This document shows, piece after piece, positions 12,100 to 21,315 of a stretch of 64,000 nt of DNA. Each line of letters opens with the position of its first letter. The stretch's first letter is position 1. The stretch comes from Platanthera guangdongensis (Eukaryota; Streptophyta; Magnoliopsida; Asparagales; Orchidaceae): assembly GCA_039583875.1 (NCBI GenBank), contig CM077159.1, forward strand, positions 394,812 to 458,811. Direction: 5' to 3'. Made by a program: the position numbers and the translations under genes. The notes beneath the pieces are model-generated. The model searched no databases. It saw only the letters and a list, made by a program, of their open reading frames with translations, and was not told the origin of the DNA.

Positions 12100-12680
12100 T
12101 ACTTATCAGATCCATGATCCCAGTAACTTCCACTAACACCACATCTTGTAACTTCCTCTGCCCTAACTGCACCCGAAACAAAACCACGGCCTCATCCAAC
12201 AGAACTACGCGGAAAACCTCCCAAACCATTTCATTTCCGCTTAGAAAACCTTCGCAACTCCTGTGCATCCCCGTCGCCTCCCCTGCATCGACGACCACCA
12301 CTCGATGCCCGTCGACTCCAACCACCACTCGAAGCCCGTCGTCTCCAGCCACCACTCAAAGCCCGTCGACTCCAGCCACCACTCGAAGCCCCCACCGCTG
12401 CCGCTCCTCCTCCACTGCACCCGCTATTGTCGCTCCTTTTTCGAGAAACCCTAGCACCTCGCACCTCTCTCGCGCCTCTCCTGCATCCGTCGGCCACCAC
12501 TCGAAGCCCCCGCCGCTCGAAGCCACCGCCGCACGAAGCCCCCGCCGCTTATCTTCCTCTTCCAGGTTTTTCTCAATCATAGAAAATTTGGGCATTTTTT
12601 TTCATTTACTGCTACTCAGCTGGCAGACTATACTAATATCCACTAAAGAATTAGTAGATACAATGACTAAGAAGTGAATT
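12100..12680 (+). other. GC-rich low-complexity stretch, Ser/Thr/Pro-rich ORF inside CACTA
   Basis: An open frame at 12114-12677 encodes a Ser/Thr/Pro-rich sequence containing a repeated approximately 27-bp unit (ccaccactcgaagcccgtcg) at about 12290-12390. Base composition jumps from AT-rich to GC-rich here and falls back after 12560. It could be a captured first exon or 5' UTR of a host gene, but I recognise no domain and do not claim a protein. Confidence 0.35.
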
Positions 12681-13207
12681 CATTTTGTTGCAAGGAGGGA
12701 TTCATATCATTTTTCATAAAGTCAAGATGTCGCTCTTCTTCCTATCCGCCTCCCGCAACATAATTACTATCTTCCTTCCTATCTGCCTTCAGTTGTCGCA
12801 CATCCCTGTAGTAATATATTGAATAAAGAAATTATGGAGGAGAGTTGAGAAAATCTTGAAATAGGCAGGTGGAGGAGAGTTGAGAAAAACCTATGTGAGC
12901 TTATGGTATAGGATCTGGATTTCCCCTTTGCCCATTTACAATGCCAAAACTTATTGCAACTAATATTATATAAGTCATAATTATATAAACAAATATGATC
13001 ACATCCAGATTATGTGGAGAATATCCAAATTAAAATTGATGACAACGAGAAATTTATGGAATAATCGCACATGATTTGGATTTTCTACTAAACTATTAAA
13101 CTTAGTTGCAATGGATACTTTACAATCCCAAAACTAATATGCTTATTAAATATAGAAATTTAATTGCAGCAACAACTTATGACAATTTCATATGATGTAT
13201 TGATGTA

Positions 13208-13336
13208 TTATCCTTTGGAGATGAGGTTGAAGAAGATGAAAGTGAGCCCGAAAACATTAAGGAATAGATTAAGAGAATTCATGATGTGTTGGATGATCCC
13301 CTTTTCTTTAAAGGAGAACCAACAGAAGCACTGGTG
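13208..13336 (+). pseudogene. Captured exon resembling CWC27 / cyclophilin CYP57 linker region
   Basis: The frame reads LSFGDEVEEDE, then a TAG (13265-13267), then IKRIHDVLDDPLFFKGEP, and ends at a good splice donor GTAAGT at 13337. Plant CWC27-type spliceosomal cyclophilins have an acidic LLSFGEEAEEEE-type segment followed by a HDVLDDP-type segment in this order; this comparison is from memory. The in-frame stop and isolation from other CWC27 exons mark it as a dead fragment inside the transposon. Confidence 0.45.
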
Positions 13337-13626
13337 GTAAGTTCTTTTGTGCACATTTTACGTTCTATATATTAATGTTGTCCATTTTTACATGTTTTTT
13401 GCCCGCAATTATCTTTGAGCTTACTTTTTTAATGAATCGTTCCTTTTCATATTAGAGAAAACTTTTCTACTAACCAAATTATATCATATCTCTTATTTAA
13501 TACTATTAATTTGTTCAAGACGTATTAATGTCGGATCAACTTGTTCTCAAGGTGTGGAAGTATCCATGAGTTATGAGATTTTCTAAACTGTAAGTATAGT
13601 TTTTGAGCAAATTAGAAGGTTACTAA

Positions 13627-13845
13627 GCCTTCGTTTGGTTCGGTGTTTGGAGCAGCCTGCGGGAGGAGACATGTGGATTTTGGAAACAGAGGGGGGAGGC
13701 TGCAACTCAAAATGGAGTAGTTTGCTCCATTTCCCAGGGCACCACGAGTCCAACGCGGCAAACGCCGCCGCGCGACATTTTGGTTACCTGTCGTGCGACG
13801 GAGTGTGACGCAAGAGGCGGGTCCAAACGCCTGCCAAACGAAGCC
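13627..13845. mobile_element. Tourist-like (PIF/Harbinger) MITE, 219 bp
   Basis: Terminal inverted repeats GCCTTCGTTTGG (left) and its near-complement ending CCAAACGAAGCC (right), flanked on both sides by TAA (13624-13626 and 13846-13848), the target duplication typical of PIF/Harbinger elements. It is GC-rich against an AT-rich surround and has no coding capacity. It sits between the CWC27-like and ArgJ-like exons, so it inserted into the CACTA cargo or was carried along with it. Confidence 0.75.
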
Positions 13846-13932
13846 TAAATAAGGGTAACAATGGTAGAATATTGTAAATTATGTGGCGAATTTAGTAGGA
13901 CAATGCTTATCTTTTTCCTTCATAAATTCCAG

Positions 13933-14039
13933 GTGGTGTTACTGCCGCAAAAGGATTCATAGCTGCAGGAATTTATGTTGGTTTGCATGCAAAAGAAAAG
14001 GTTGATTTGGTTTTAGTAACATGTGATTTTGGTGCCATT
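13933..14039 (+). pseudogene. Captured exon resembling ArgJ (glutamate N-acetyltransferase)
   Basis: Starts right after an acceptor-like AG (tccag at 13928-13932) and reads [18 protein letters not shown], then [19 protein letters not shown]. This matches the N-terminal region of bacterial and plant ArgJ, the plastid arginine-biosynthesis enzyme, where GGVTAA.GF.AAG and DLALV.CD are strongly conserved. Only this exon is recognisable; the catalytic Thr region is absent. It lies inside the CACTA element, so it is a transduplicated fragment. Confidence 0.65.
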
Positions 14040-14408
14040 GTAGAAGGTGATGGCTTCCCTTTTGGTGCTACAATTATCTCTACTCACATGATATAAATGA
14101 TTTTGAATAGAATTAAATGCACTTTGTATATCTATATGCCATATTCTAGAAGCTGTTTATTCATCATTACATATACTTGATGTTTCTATTTCATTTAGAT
14201 AATGATAATGAATATGATCCATAGTTTTTATTTCATTTAGAAGACATCTTTTTGGATTTAAGTGAAAAGCATGTCAAGTATTTGTTTTATCTTACACCGT
14301 AATAGTAATCTTGTAGCAATTCTCACTATTTCTGTATGCCTTTAAATCATATGAATTTTGGCTTACTGGCTGAATCATTACATACACACCTTGCTTTATC
14401 TTTTGTAG

Positions 14409-14486
14409 TTGCGCAATCAGAAACAAGCTACATTATTGAAAGAGAAAAGGGCATTTAGTGGAATATCTTGCTCTCCACGCATCATT
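14409..14486 (+). pseudogene. Captured exon possibly from TSR1-like ribosome-biogenesis gene
   Basis: A 78-bp open exon with an acceptor (ttttgtag) and a strong donor (GTAAGTG). It reads LRNQKQATLLKEKRAFSG then ISCSPRII. Plant TSR1 pre-rRNA-processing proteins have an LKEKRA.SG segment followed by PRVIVL near the N terminus. The next likely exon begins at about 14980 (after ttttcag) with VLAV. The match is short and from memory, so the name is tentative; the exon-like boundaries are the firmer evidence. Confidence 0.35.
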
Positions 14487-15151
14487 GTAAGTGATCTGGA
14501 TTTATAAATCATGGTTTTCATTTAATAAAGATGTTTGGAAATGCATTTCTATTGATAAAAAATCTTTCCTTACATTTTAACTCACTTTTGAGGAAATTTC
14601 TAAGAATTGTTTTTGCAAGAATTGTCCACGTTTGTAGGTGTTTTAAATTCTGAAGTTGACTGACCTCAATTCTACACATTCTTTTTCTCTAGCTCTATTT
14701 ATAAATTTGACTGATTTGATAGCCTGTGCTAATGATATGAAATGCATGAGAAGCTTTCGTGTTTTTATCTCTTTTTAGCCTGTGCTAATGATATGAAATG
14801 CCTGATGAGCAATGCTATTTGATTTGAAGAGTTAGCTAATGAGAATGATAACCATTTAATGAGTAAGTGTTAATCATTTGTGTAATAATGATTGCCTTAT
14901 ATAATAATTTATCCCGATGAATTACTTTAATTATGTCATTCTCTGTCTTGCCCATTACATTGTGTGCTTGTCTTTTCAGGTTCTAGCAGTTATATTACTG
15001 GTCCTGCTTTACCATGACAGAGAAGATCATAGGTGCGCAATTTAAGTTGATTAATCACTACTAATAGATCATTCCCAACCCTCAAATTATGTAGCTTCAT
15101 ATTTCTCATATGTAATATTACCAATGCAGGTTGGTGATACTTCGATAAGGA

Positions 15152-15357
15152 CATGGAGTGTAGAAAAAAGACTATCAATGTGTTGAGCGTCGCCGCCGCG
15201 GCCACCAACAATTGCGAGGTGGAGAACAATGAGTACCCAACTCATGTCACCGACATCACTCACGGACGAAGTTCGAGAAGGGCAAGCAGATCTTCCACCG
15301 GCCTTGAGATGTCGGGAATGTTTCTCACATGGACTATCATTCATTTAATTATAATTT
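15152..15357 (+). other. Exon-like GC-rich block of unknown origin in CACTA
   Basis: A short GC-rich block with codon-like composition after an acceptor-like AG (atgcag at about 15130), open from 15153 to 15359. I do not recognise the product. It may be another captured exon. Confidence 0.25.
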
Positions 15358-15579
15358 AAAACAATAATTCTGTATTGAGAGATTTGGGCTATCTCCCACC
15401 TCTTTTTTCTTTATTAATAAATAATGTTGAACAAATTTCTATTATGATTGTGTATTTAGTTTATTGTGTTTGAATGTCTTAATATTGAATTATAATGAGT
15501 AGTAAATGGAATTATATAGCCTTTTTGAATAATTGAATAGAATTTATTGATATCTATTGTTATATTGTATTATCTCTAT

Positions 15580-15950
15580 AGTGATCACATATTTCATCAC
15601 TAAAATTACAAATGTAGTGATCGAGTTAGTTTGGTCACAAAAATTATTTAGTGATTGAAATAGATTGGTCACTAAAACTATATTTTGTGACCGGCTCAAA
15701 CATAGTCACAAAAAATTCATTTTGTGATCAAATCTATTCGGTCACTAAATAACTTTTTTGTGACCAAATCAATATGGTCACTAAACCTTCATTCAGTGAC
15801 CAAATCAATTTTGGTCACAAAAAGAATCTTTTGGTGACTATAGTTAATTGAGTCACTAAATGTGTAAAATTAGTGACGTAACTCTTTTGGTCACTAAATA
15901 CATTTAGTGGCAGGACATTCGTGACCACTTCGTGACGGGCTATATTTGGT
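15580..15950. repeat. CACTA right subterminal repeats (terminus lost)
   Basis: A dense array of GGTCACTAAA, TTTAGTGACC and GTCACAAAA units in both orientations, matching the left subterminal array. It ends in tatatttggtcacatg with no CACTA terminus. Confidence 0.75.
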
Positions 15951-16239
15951 CACATGAAAACACATACCTTTGGGCATCCCTGAATAGAAGGGGCCAATAA
16001 AAACTGGAATCAAGAACCTTTTTTGCCGAGCGATTTGCTCCATAGTGACCACCGGCAGGGCCTGAATGACACTGCTCCAAAATTTTCCAACCTTCCTTCG
16101 CTGATACACACATACGTATAACGGAATCTGCATATATTCGAAAAATAAAGGGGTTCTTTCAAAAGTAATATTTCAAGTTAGAGAAAAATTTCTTTTTCTG
16201 CTGATATGAAAATTATTTTGGAAGGACCTTAGATACAAT
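15951..16239 (-). repeat. Direct repeat R3, integrase segment on the right flank of CACTA
   Basis: Equivalent to 10518-10806 of R2, so a 289-bp segment is present on both sides of the CACTA element. It continues past the insertion point (gatacaat then atagtttgc) into RNase H coding sequence. A clean CACTA insertion would give only a 3-bp duplication, so this flank records a rearrangement. Confidence 0.8.
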
Positions 16240-17772
16240 ATAGTTTGCATAATCTGCAAACCATGGATAATCAAGATATATATTTGTAGATACAACAAAT
16301 AGAGATTCCTCAGGAAATGTATCAGAAATTTCAGATTCATCTAACATTGATCGTAGTGGATTTTCTAAACGTGAAAGATGGTCTGCCGCTAAGTTTTCTG
16401 CTCCTCGTTCATCCCTAATTTCTAAATCAAATTCTTGTAATAAAAGAACCCAACGGATTAAATGAGGCTTGGCCTCCGCCTTGGCTAATAAATACCTTGG
16501 GGCAGAGTGATCAGTATATACTACGACTTTAGATAATGTTAAATAAGATCTAAATTTATCGAAGGCGAATACCACTACTAGAAGTTCTTTTTCTGTAGTT
16601 GTATAATTCTCCTGCGCATTATTAAGTGTTTTTCTAGCATAGTATATCAGGTGAAAGTATTTGTTTCGGGGTTGTCCTAAAACAGCCCCTACCGCAAAAC
16701 TGTTAGCGTCACACATGATCTCAAATGGTTGTCTAAAATCGAGCGCGATCATAATAGGAGAATTAATTAATTTCTCTTTTAAGAACTCAAAGTAGTGTAG
16801 ACACTCTTGTTCAAAAATGAAAGGTATTTCTTTTTCTAACAGCCTGGTAAGGTTGTCCATCTTTTGGTGAAGCTTCTCCACTTGAATGGCTAAGGTAGTG
16901 ACAACATCCACTTCATACATTCCTGCGGGCTTACTAGGATTTTCTTTTACGATAGTCCATTAATAGTTTTTCATAGCCATGTATTCTATCAACTGCTGAG
17001 CCACTTCAGGTGTCTTGTTACTCAAAGTGACTCCACTAGCCGCATCTATCATCTGTTTAGTGGCCGGATTGAGACAATTGTAAAAAGTCTGAATCTGAAG
17101 CCATGAAGGTAGAGCATGGTGGGGACATCTCCTCAAAAGGTCCTTGAATCGTTCCCATGTATCGTACAACGATTCAGATTCCAATTGCATAAACGTAGAG
17201 ATGTCATTCCTTAGTTTTGCAATCTTTGTTGTTGGGAAATACTTCATCAAAAACTTCTCAACCATCATATCCCAAGTAGTAATCGACCCTCTAGGTAATG
17301 AATTCAACCACTGCTTCGCCTTATGCCTTAACGAGAATGGAAACAATCTCAATCGAATGGTATCATTGGAAACACCATTGATCTTGAATGTGTCACATAT
17401 CTCTAGGAATCCGGCCAAGTGGGTGTTAGGATCCGCATCTTGCAAGCCATCATACTGGACATACTGTTGAACCATCTGTATAACACTAGGCTTCAACTCG
17501 AAGTTATTGGTGACTATTGGTGGTCTAACGATGCTTGACCCAGTTCCTTGGAGATTAGGTCTAGCAAAGTCAAACATAGTTTGCTCGTTCTGATTGGCCA
17601 TGGTGTCCAAATTTTCCGGATGATTCTCTCCTTGGTTAACTATTTCTTCTTCTAATAGTTCGTTTGAAATGTCTGTGGTATTAACTCCCACATCCCTTTG
17701 GTTGGTGTTTTGAATATTTCGCTCAAGTTCAGGATGAAATGGTGCTAGCCCAGAATTTCTGGTCCTGGTCAT
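16213..17772 (-). pseudogene. Athila gag fused in frame to RNase H by deletion (copy Z)
   Basis: ATG at 17772 (MTRTRNSG) begins Athila gag; the Retrotrans_gag capsid-like domain is at about residues 110-235 (LRLFPFSLRHKAKQWLNSLP, GG.LSNKTPE). A TAA at 16960-16962 replaces CAA of copy Y. The same frame continues through gag residues [19 protein letters not shown] and at about 16850-16860 switches without a frame change into the end of RT and RNase H ([43 protein letters not shown]), ending at 16213. The missing gag C terminus, protease and most of RT amount to about 2.2 kb compared with copy Y. GGTAAG occurs at both parental breakpoints. Confidence 0.85.
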
Positions 17773-17902
17773 AGACTAACAGACTACAAAACAGAGATTA
17801 AGCGATATAATTATTCCATAAACTAATTTACAATTATACATATTAATAAACTAATATTGGTAGATTAATAAAGTTTAGGCTTTCAAAATATTAAAATCGA
17901 CA

Positions 17903-17920
17903 TCCCCGACAATGGCGCCA
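17903..17920 (-). promoter_or_regulatory. Primer binding site (tRNA-Asp type), copy Z
   Basis: The minus strand reads TGGCGCCATTGTCGGGGA, six bases inside the LTR1 end. It matches the tRNA-Asp-type PBS of Athila elements, with two changes from copy Y (TGGCGCCGTTGCCGGGGA). Confidence 0.85.
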
Positions 17921-17926
17921 AAAACT

Positions 17927-18421
17927 TGATGATTTCTTTACCTAACAAGTAATAACTTGATGCAGATTCATTCTACACTCGAGTATAAACTATGTAGATG
18001 GGAATAAGCTAGATTGAATTAAGTTTCAGGCAAGTGGACCTATCAATCATAGTATAGGATAAATCTACTTCTCGTATCGTATTCCACAGGGCCATTTCAA
18101 ATACTCGTACTCACCCTCACTCTATTATTGTAAATTGTAAACATATATCGAATTCTCTCTCGAGCAATTCAAAGTCTAAACCTAAGTTAGTAAATTTTCT
18201 CTCGAACATTTTACAACACTCAAATTTGCATTAATGGAAGTACCCTATCGACTACATAAATTCATGAAATCCTATCTCTAAAATACCATGAATCCATTTA
18301 TTCGTATTCCAATTATCCAAACGACATATCTCTCGATCATGACATTTGAATTACAAAGAGATCTAACACCAAGATATGAACATGTAAACATCATCACAAA
18401 CATCCAATTTCTCAATCTAGA
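17927..18421 (-). mobile_element. LTR1 of the Athila array, left part
   Basis: Begins on the plus strand TGATGATTTC, the complement of the LTR end ...ATCA, and runs to the W insertion. Aligned with LTR2 (43058) it lacks about 185 bp after 18130. The last five bases, ctaga (18417-18421), are the target duplication of W. It is at once the 5' LTR of Z and, through its right part, the 3' LTR of Y. Confidence 0.85.
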
Positions 18422-19110
18422 TGTACAACCCCATATTCGCTGAGTCAGACTAGGAGGTACAATGGTCACAGTTGAGCTAGCCAAAGGCGTTCCCGCCCGA
18501 AAGGAGGTCTCGCCCAAGCTGGCGGGAACGTTCGTGTCAAGTCATCGAATGGAGATCAATGGGCTGAGATCGTCGAGCGTGGCCAGCGCGGGAGCGCCTA
18601 CGCTAGCGTTAAGTTCCAATCTTGAAGGGGCTCTCGCCTGTCAGCTGGCGAGACCGTTCGCGCCGTCTCTGGGTAAGAGGCCCTCAGTTCAGAGCTCTCG
18701 CCGAGTGAGGCCCAAGGCCTAGGGTTAAATGACCAGATTGCCCTCAGGTAAATTTACCCCATGTGCCCTCAGGAAAACAGCGGGATTCGGCTATTGGCAG
18801 ACCAACTAGGGGCTTTTCAGTAATTTCAGGTCTGCACGATGCTATAAATAGACCCACAAGGACTCTTTAGAAGGCAAGCTGTCATTATCTCTCAAATTCC
18901 AGTGCTTTCTGAGGAGCTCCTAGCCCAGCTTTGGCTTTGGAGGGGAAGCTCTCAGAGATCTTCCGGGTGTGAGGTGGGACCTTCCTGCTGAGGCTTTGGG
19001 TCAGTCTTAGATCCTTTGAATCCAGTCGAGGATTGAGGCTTGAGAGAAGTAGGTTTTGGCTGCACCCCCTTTTCTTTGAACTCAGGTTGAGGTCATATTT
19101 GGCTTCAACA
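18422..19110 (+). repeat. W 5' LTR
   Basis: 689 bp, TG...CA. A TATA box (TATAAATA) lies at 18843-18850. Upstream of it are TCTCGCC/GGCGAGA motifs at about 18508, 18626, 18647 and 18700. The sequence after the LTR, starting gttcTGGTGCGG (19111), is the PBS position; I cannot name the tRNA. Confidence 0.92.
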
Positions 19111-19168
19111 GTTCTGGTGCGGTGAGCGTGGAAGGCAGCTGATACAAGAAAGCCTTGAGTTTTGTCCC

Positions 19169-20256
19169 ATGGCTGGAGGTGAAGGTGAAGGGTCAGGTTC
19201 TGGAGGCTCCCCCACCCGGGGAGAGGAAGCGACGAAGAGGATGCTGGATGAATTCGGGCGAGAGGTTCTGCAGACAATCAGTTTGGCCTTCTCGGCCAAA
19301 GGCGAGTGGGCCACCCCTCAGGTCCCTATAGAAGAGGTCCCGCTCTTGGGAGAGAACGCCCCAGGACAGCGCCCGGGAAAGGAGGTCCCGGGGGTGGCGG
19401 GCGAGAGAGATATGACGGCGCGGGAACTCTTCCCACGCCAGAGCCAGCACCCGGGCAAGGAGGTGCTGGCGGATCTGGGCGAGAAGGAAGCGGCAGTGCG
19501 AGAGCTCTTCCCGGGGCACGGTCTCGCAGATCGGGCCAGTCAGCCGAGGCCGCGGGACGTACCCTCTCGCCAGGCAGGAGGCGAGAGACCATTTAGCGAG
19601 CTCATCATCTCAGCTCCGGTACCGGAGGGGTTCCGGGAGCCTGACATGTCCTACTACTCGGGGAAGGATGACCCTGTACAACACGTACAATGGTTTGAGG
19701 ATGTCGTATCGATAAGGCAGATGACGGATGCCTTCAAGTGCCGGCTATTTGCCATCACGTTGAAGGATAAGGCTCGGGACTGGTTCCACCAGTTGCTAGC
19801 AAGATCAATCTACTGTTTTGAGGATCTGCGGAGAAGTTTCCTGTTGAGGTTCTCAACCTCGATGAAGCGGAAGAAGGAGGCGGAGTGCCTGTTTGCGGTG
19901 AGGCAAAAGCCGGATGAGACACTGGGTCACTATGTCGACCGGTTTCAGGAAGAGATCCTCCTAGTTCAGGAGGTCCCAGGGTACGCACTGATGCTAGCCT
20001 TCACCCTGGGGCTGAGACCGGGATTCTTTAGCATGGAGTTGAAGAGAGTGCCCCCCTCTCCTTTGAGGAGCTTATGGAGAGGGCGGCAAAGGAGATTGAC
20101 TTTGAGAGAGCAAACCCAGCATTCGCCAGGAAGTTGGTCAGGCTGGCGGAGGACGACGTGAATGAACCAGCAGCAGGAAGACGGAAGGAGCCAAGGGAGC
20201 AGAGGGAGCAGAGAGAAGAAAGGAGAAGGGAAGAGCCCCGAAGGCAGGGGCAGTAG
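19169..20256 (+). pseudogene. W gag (frameshifted)
   Basis: ATG 19169 (MAGGEGEGSG). After a Gly/Pro/charged N-terminal region of about 140 residues comes a Retrotrans_gag domain (PEGFREPDMSYYSGKDDP; DKARDWFHQL; EDLRRSFLLRF; ETLGHYVDRF) at about residues 150-290. Near 20048, in the run gtgcccccctc, the frame shifts; coding sense (FEELMERAAKEIDFE) continues in another frame to 20256 with a Glu/Arg-rich tail. The homopolymer suggests a slippage indel. Gag would form the virus-like particle. Confidence 0.85.
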
Positions 20257-20517
20257 CAGGGATGGGGGACCCGGGAGCCGAACAACCGGTTGGGTTGGAG
20301 GCCCCAGGAGGGTCGCCCCCAGGGCTAAGGAGGAGTCTACCAGGGGAGAGATAACCTGCTAGAACCGAGGAGGTTCGAACAACCAGCGTGGGGGCAGGAG
20401 CCAAGGGGTCGTGTCCCGCTGCCGCAAGAGGCCATGGAAGTGGGCAGAGGAAGAGGAGTGGGGAGAGGAGCTCGATGAGGAGGAAGAAGAGGAAGAGGAG
20501 AAGGAAGAAGGGGCGGG

Positions 20518-21300
20518 GTGACGTTGCTCTTTTGTGACTTCCACCAGGAGGAAGGTCACGCAACGGCCACCTGCCCGGAGTTCTTAGAGATAAGGGAAGC
20601 AAGAGGAGCAGGGAGGCAGGATCCACCGGTGAGGATAGTAGAGGTACAGCAGGGCGAGGTGGAAGATATGTGCGAAGATCGGGTAGATGTAGGGACCTGG
20701 GGGGGGGGGGAATCGGGGTGATTCACGGAGGAGTGGGAATTGAGGCAACCCGCAAGGGGAGTCTGCAAACCATGTACCGAAGGGGGGTCGCCTCTACCTC
20801 CCAGGCTCCCCCACCAGAAGAGAAAATCACTTTCTTGTCAGCGGACATGCCAGACTATGAGGATCCATTCTATGACGCTCTAGTGATCCAGACGGCGGTG
20901 GAAAATTATACGGTCTCGAGGATACTAGTAGATAACGGGAGCTCGGTGAATGTCGTCTTCAAAAAGGCCTTCGATGAGATGAGGGTTGAAGGGAAGAGGA
21001 TCCTGGCCTCGGATGGACCGTTGTTTGGGTTCTCCGGAGTGAGGAAGGAAGTGGAAGGGGAGTAGGGCTGCAGGTGAATTTGGGGGGCGTGTCACGAAAC
21101 TGCAGGTTCGTGATCGTGGATGCCCCAAGCAGCTATAATGCCATCTTTGGGTGCCCCCTCATCAGCGCCTTTCGCTGCGTCCCCTCCTCGTTCCATCAAT
21201 GCCTCAAGTTCAACAATGCGGGGGGGGGGGGGGGGGGGGGGGGGGGCTGCAGGTCAGGGTAAGAGGGGACCCGAAGGTGGCAAGATAATGCTACGTTACA
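20518..21300 (+). pseudogene. W gag zinc finger and aspartic protease region (broken)
   Basis: At 20530-20575 the frame encodes CDFHQEEGHATATC, the Cys/His finger typical of Tat-lineage gag ends. After a G-run frameshift at 20699-20710, 20670-21065 encodes a retroviral-type protease with active-site loop VDNGSSVNVVF and a flap-side GFSG. A TAG (21063-21065) and then a 27-base G tract (21220-21246) interrupt the rest of the domain, where FRCVPSSFHQCLKF is still readable. Confidence 0.8.
21220..21246 (+). repeat. 27-base poly-G tract
   Basis: Uninterrupted G27 in the protease-RT interval of W. Other long G tracts in W are at 20699-20710, 27167-27182 and 27874-27888. It is a likely replication-slippage site and shifts the pol frame. 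Confidence 0.95.
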
Positions 21301-21315
21301 GCAGTCAACACCATT

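Larger units (their letters stand above)
10807..15950. mobile_element. CACTA (En/Spm-type) DNA transposon with captured gene pieces; right terminus missing
   Basis: The left end begins CACTACAAGAAAAT, the canonical plant CACTA terminus, followed by about 300 bp of subterminal repeats built on TTTAGTGAC and GGTCACTAAA in both orientations. The same kind of subterminal array fills 15580-15950, so both ends are recognisable, but the right end stops in the array: the expected inverted terminus (CTTGTAGTG) is absent and sequence passes into duplicated integrase R3 at the shared tcacatg. No transposase is seen, so it is non-autonomous. The interior is AT-rich with exon-like pieces of several host genes, as in Pack-type CACTA elements. 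Confidence 0.8.
6248..17926 (-). mobile_element. Athila-like Ty3/gypsy element, copy Z, internal region
   Basis: Minus-strand internal region running from the PBS next to LTR1 (17903-17920) through gag, an RNase H remnant and integrase to ORF3 and part of the 3' UTR. It lacks gag C terminus, protease and most RT (deleted), has its integrase segment duplicated, and contains a CACTA insertion at 10807. Its own 3' LTR and the LTR-proximal UTR are gone, replaced at 6247 by copia sequence. Assignment to Athila rests on the tRNA-Asp-type PBS, the gag sequence and an ORF3 resembling the Athila ORF1 family. Confidence 0.85.

Noticed and set aside
12114..12677. Intact novel Ser/Pro-rich protein gene in CACTA
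   Set aside because: Low-complexity and repeat-derived, with no domain and long open frames on the opposite strand too, as expected of GC-rich repeats.
16213..17772. Gag-RNase H fusion as a working host gene
   Set aside because: It has an in-frame TAA, is bordered by element sequence and arises from a microhomology deletion; domestication is not supported.
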